Of a DNA stretch of 64,000 nt, positions 61,710 through 64,000 are shown piece by piece; the stretch's first letter is position 1, and every line of letters starts with the position of its first letter. Source of the stretch: Rhodobacter sp. SY28-1 (lineage in GTDB: Bacteria > Pseudomonadota > Alphaproteobacteria > Rhodobacterales > Rhodobacteraceae); NCBI RefSeq assembly GCF_005222785.1, contig NZ_STGH01000001.1, positions 1,736,001 through 1,800,000 of the forward strand, written 5' to 3'. A program made the position numbers and the translations under genes. A model generated the notes under the pieces. It made no database searches, was not told the origin of the DNA, and saw only the letters and a program-made list of their open reading frames with translations.

Positions 61710-62360
61710 TCAGCCGACGGGTTTCGTGAGCTCGCGGAGAAGCTTCAGGCGCAGGGTTTCGGCATAGTCCTGCAAGCCCCGGGCGGTGACGACAAAGCCA
61801 CCGGGCGTGATGATCCAACGGCGGTAGTAGGTGGTGATGGGGAAGGCTGGGCCTGGCTCTTCGATCGCGATGGCGTTGACCTGGATGCCCGTGTCCATCG
61901 CCTCGCCCCGCGCCCGGGCGTCGGTGAAGCCCGCGTTTTCCTGCCCGTCGCCCGAGACGTCGATCACGCGGCGTTTGCAGTCGGGGACGGCGGCGAACTG
62001 GGCGGCGGCGAAGCGGAGACCTTCGCCCACCGCGGTGTCCGAACCCGAGAAGGCGCGGGGGATGGCGGCAGCGCGGGCGGCGAAACGGGTGACGTCGCTT
62101 TCGGTCAGCATGCGCTGCCAGGGCAAGACCAGCGCCTGTTCGGGGACGCCCGACCACTGGACGACGGCAAGGGCGACCTGGCCCCTGATAAGGGCTTCGG
62201 CGACCTCGGGGTCCTGCAGGGCGGTGGCGAGGCCCTCGGTCTGCAGGCGATAGTCGCCACCGTCGACGGAGCCGGACACGTCGATGGACAGGAGGAGCGC
62301 CGTCTCGCAGGGAACGGCGGGCTGGGCGGTGAGGCAAAGGAGGAGGGCCGCGCGGAGCAT
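61710..62360 (-). CDS. DUF1194 von Willebrand A-domain protein
   Basis: A 216-residue exported protein with a short signal peptide (about 1-17) and the MIDAS motif DVSGSVD, with Asp27 the first metal ligand. It further has SGSDTAVGEGLRFA and RVIDVSGDGQENAG. This is DUF1194, a family of single-domain vWA proteins in alphaproteobacteria. It presumably binds a divalent cation and a protein partner in the periplasm; no partner gene is adjacent. Confidence 0.88.
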   Translation of the reverse strand: MLRAALLLCLTAQPAVPCETALLLSIDVSGSVDGGDYRLQTEGLATALQDPEVAEALIRGQVALAVVQWSGVPEQALVLPWQRMLTESDVTRFAARAAAIPRAFSGSDTAVGEGLRFAAAQFAAVPDCKRRVIDVSGDGQENAGFTDARARGEAMDTGIQVNAIAIEEPGPAFPITTYYRRWIITPGGFVVTARGLQDYAETLRLKLLRELTKPVG

Positions 62361-62464
62361 GGGGAAGGATGCGGGCGAGAGGTGCTGTCTGGCAAGCCGC
62401 TCGTCGTGCCCTACGGTTCTCGTCGCTTTATGCGATGTGGAGGCGAGATCGAACGAAGAGCGAT

Positions 62465-62788
62465 AAAGGGAAGGTGCAGGTTTCTGTTGCCAGGTACCTG
62501 CGAACCCCGCCTTACGGGGCTAACCGCAAGGACTTAGTTTTGGTCTTGCGAGCCGCTTACGCGGCCAGCGCCACCGGAGCACGGTTGTCGTTGGCAACTG
62601 TGATCATGGACCGATAACGGTGGTACCTCACCGAGCGAAAGCTGGCCTCTTTGGTCGTTCGTCGATCCTATTTCGGCCCCCTCCTCCCGCAACGAACGGG
62701 GTGTTGGTGGAGCCGCCGGGTACCGCCCCCGGGTCCGAGCCGATTATTACAGGTGCGTTTATCGCCATAGACCGGGTTGCCCCGATCA
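62465..62788 (-). ncRNA. ssrA: Two-piece circularly permuted tmRNA (ssrA)
   Basis: Read on the minus strand. The acceptor piece comes first (about 62788-62705) and ends GGCGGCTCCACCA with an encoded CCA. A short intervening loop follows. Then the coding piece starts GGGGCCGAAATAGGATCGACG at 62680, whose first 7 bases pair with CGGCTCC of the acceptor. The tag reading frame (62595-62557) encodes ANDNRAPVALAA and a stop. The coding piece ends near 62470 after a GCCCCG/CGGGG hairpin. This is the alphaproteobacterial two-piece type. It rescues stalled ribosomes; the AA end is recognised by ClpXP. Confidence 0.96.
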
Positions 62789-62794
62789 AGAGTG

Positions 62795-62823
62795 AATATA
62801 AGGGTGGGACCGGGGGGGTGCAA
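62795..62823 (-). promoter_or_regulatory. Sigma70 promoter of ssrA
   Basis: On the minus strand TTGCAC (62823-62818), a 17-base spacer and TATATT (62800-62795) give a near-consensus housekeeping promoter. It places the start of transcription near 62788, the expected 5' end of the acceptor piece. Confidence 0.75.
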
Positions 62824-62921
62824 GGGCGGCTGTCCGCACAGGACAAACCCAGGGGCCGCAAGGATTCCAAGAGGTTGGGCATAGGCATTCAGGTCCTGTT
62901 CACCATGGTAACCCCTAAGGA

Positions 62922-63842
62922 TCAGCCGTCGCCCGCCGCTGCGGCCTCGTCCACCAGCCAGCGCACCTGCGGGTCGTGATCGTTGCGGCGGTGCCAGTAG
63001 GCCGAGACGGCGAAGCTGCGCAGGGGCAGGGGCGGCTCGGCCTTCACCAGGCCGAAGCCGGGGGCAAAGGCCGTGGCGATGCGACCGGGAAGGGTGACCA
63101 ACGCGCCCGAGGCCTGGACGGCGGCCAATGCGGGCAGGAAGGCAGGCAGGCCCAGGATCACCCGACGGCTGCGGCCCTGCCGCTCAAGCTCCAGGTCCAT
63201 GATGCCGGTCAGGTCCCCGCCGGGCGAGACGAGGACGTGGTCGGCGGCGCAATAGGCGTCAAGGCTGATCCGGGGCGCGTCGGGCAGGGCCTCGGGGCGG
63301 CCCGCGACGAGGTAGGTTTCGGTGTAGAGCGCCTGCGCACGGATCGTCTCGGGCGGGTCGGGGAGGAGGCCGAGGAACAGGGTGATCCGGCCTTCGACCA
63401 GCGCCTCGACTGCACCCGCGCGACCAAGCGGCAGAAGCGAGAGTGTCAGGCCCGGGGCACGGTCGCGCAGGCGGGCGGCAAGCGCGGGGATCAGCCCGGC
63501 CTGCTGGCTGTCCAGCGCCGCGATGCGGATCACGCCCTTGGCCACGGCCGGATCGAAGGCGCGGGCCTGGCCGAGCGCGCCGCGCAGCGCCTCGACCGCC
63601 TCGGCGACGGGGCGCTCCAGGGCAAGGGCGGTCGCCGTCGGCTCCATCCCGTGCGGGCGGCGCAGGAACAGGGGGTCGCCAAAGACATCGCGCAGGCGGC
63701 GGAGCGCCTGGCTGATCGCGGACTGCGTGAGCCCAAGCTCACCCGCCACGTCCAGCGCCTTGCGGTGCCGGAGGAGGCCAAGGAAGACCAGGAGCAGGGT
63801 CAGGTCCAGCCGCCTGAGTTGCGTTTCACTTAAGTCAGACAT
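62922..63842 (-). CDS. LysR-family transcriptional regulator
   Basis: A 306-residue regulator. The N-terminal winged HTH is DLTLLLVFLGLLRHRKALDVA, GLTQSAISQALRRLRDVFGDPLFLR (given in part); the C-terminal domain is a substrate-binding-like inducer domain (about 95-300). The start at 63842 (MSDLSETQ) is preferred over an upstream extension. It diverges from an NAD(P)-binding reductase gene across 74 bp, so it probably controls that gene and itself. Confidence 0.93.
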   Translation of the reverse strand: MSDLSETQLRRLDLTLLLVFLGLLRHRKALDVAGELGLTQSAISQALRRLRDVFGDPLFLRRPHGMEPTATALALERPVAEAVEALRGALGQARAFDPAVAKGVIRIAALDSQQAGLIPALAARLRDRAPGLTLSLLPLGRAGAVEALVEGRITLFLGLLPDPPETIRAQALYTETYLVAGRPEALPDAPRISLDAYCAADHVLVSPGGDLTGIMDLELERQGRSRRVILGLPAFLPALAAVQASGALVTLPGRIATAFAPGFGLVKAEPPLPLRSFAVSAYWHRRNDHDPQVRWLVDEAAAAGDG

Positions 63843-63916
63843 GAAGCCTATTCGTTTTCTTTTCTGCCACTGCCCGCATATCTGTGGCCGCAAGAGTGAA
63901 GCAAGAGGAAAGACGG

Positions 63917-64000
63917 ATGCGGGTCGCGATCATCGGAGCGGGGAACGTCGGGGCGGCCATCACGCGGGGGTTGGCCGGAAAGGGCCATCAGCTGGTGCTG
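63917..64000 (+). CDS. NAD(P)-binding reductase, F420-reductase-like (partial, runs off right edge)
   Basis: Only 28 residues are visible: MRVAIIGAGNVGAAITRGLA plus 8 more. This is a dinucleotide-binding fold (GAGNVG) as in NADPH:F420 reductase-like and related oxidoreductases of the COG2085 type. AGAGGAAAG precedes the ATG. Divergent from the LysR gene, its likely regulator. Confidence 0.7.
   Translation, partial: MRVAIIGAGNVGAAITRGLAGKGHQLVL

Noticed and set aside
62369-62979. Short plus-strand ORFs of 60-119 codons
   Set aside because: They lie across the tmRNA gene and its promoter and show no protein features.
1-64000. CRISPR array, insertion sequence, prophage or toxin-antitoxin system
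   Set aside because: No regularly spaced repeats, transposase, integrase or phage structural genes were seen. The ribbon-helix-helix gene at 56152 has no toxin partner.

Overview
The window reads as a chromosomal segment of a GC-rich alphaproteobacterium of the order Rhodobacterales, most likely family Rhodobacteraceae. Four features support this. There is a two-piece, circularly permuted tmRNA with tag ANDNRAPVALAA. The cell-wall/division cluster carries DUF2484 genes between murC and murB. There is an F1-ATPase inhibitor zeta subunit (DUF1476). FtsZ, LpxC and SspB are all of alphaproteobacterial type. No phage, insertion sequence, CRISPR array or rRNA operon was seen. Nearly all of it looks like stable core or near-core genome, with dense operons and many ATGA start/stop overlaps.

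Layout. 1-4.8 kb: the N-terminal part of a type I polyketide synthase (running off the left edge) diverges from an exopolysaccharide trio: ExeA-like ATPase, Wzz-type chain-length protein and BY-kinase. A possible coupled 23-residue leader peptide precedes the trio. 4.8-6.4 kb: tRNA-Gly(GCC), a periplasmic EF-hand protein, a CsbD stress protein and a secreted DUF2314 protein coupled to pyc. 6.4-13.2 kb: pyruvate carboxylase, a UvrD/PcrA helicase and a small P-loop kinase. 13.3-29.2 kb: the distal dcw cluster (ftsW-murG-murC-DUF2484-permease-DUF2484-small membrane protein-murB-ddl-ftsQ-ftsA-ftsZ), then lpxC, bamD, recN and a DUF3563 gene. 29.2-36 kb: an FAD-linked D-lactate dehydrogenase-like enzyme, purQ, a DctB/DctD-type two-component system and an unknown exported protein. 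36-42.5 kb: RNase E behind a long leader, a TusA-like protein, CcdA, and a membrane alpha/beta hydrolase overlapping a cytochrome P450. 42.5-48.9 kb: a tripartite tricarboxylate transporter (tctA, tctB, tctC), an ABC-type binding protein and divergent tctD-tctE. 48.9-55.1 kb: purS-purC, the zeta subunit, and a B12-linked methyl-transfer group (homocysteine methyltransferase, corrinoid protein, DUF1638). 55-64 kb: a zinc alcohol dehydrogenase, three small genes, fumC, pmtA-sspB, chrA-chrB, a DUF1194 vWA protein, ssrA, and a LysR regulator diverging from an NAD(P)-binding reductase cut by the right edge.

How the parts connect. The dcw genes with lpxC and bamD form one cell-envelope block. The PKS and EPS genes form a surface-product locus. 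pyc, fumC, the dicarboxylate-type sensor and the TTT transporter all concern C4-dicarboxylate or tricarboxylate use, but they are not one operon. The homocysteine methyltransferase and corrinoid protein look like separate pieces of a split methionine synthase.

The most interesting signals are these: a DctD-like AAA+ regulator lacking the GAFTGA loop and with a changed Walker B; a 67-bp composite palindromic element present twice; a second two-copy intergenic element built on TGTCCAC/GTGGACA; the split methionine-synthase neighbourhood with DUF1638; and the coupled leader ORF before the EPS genes.
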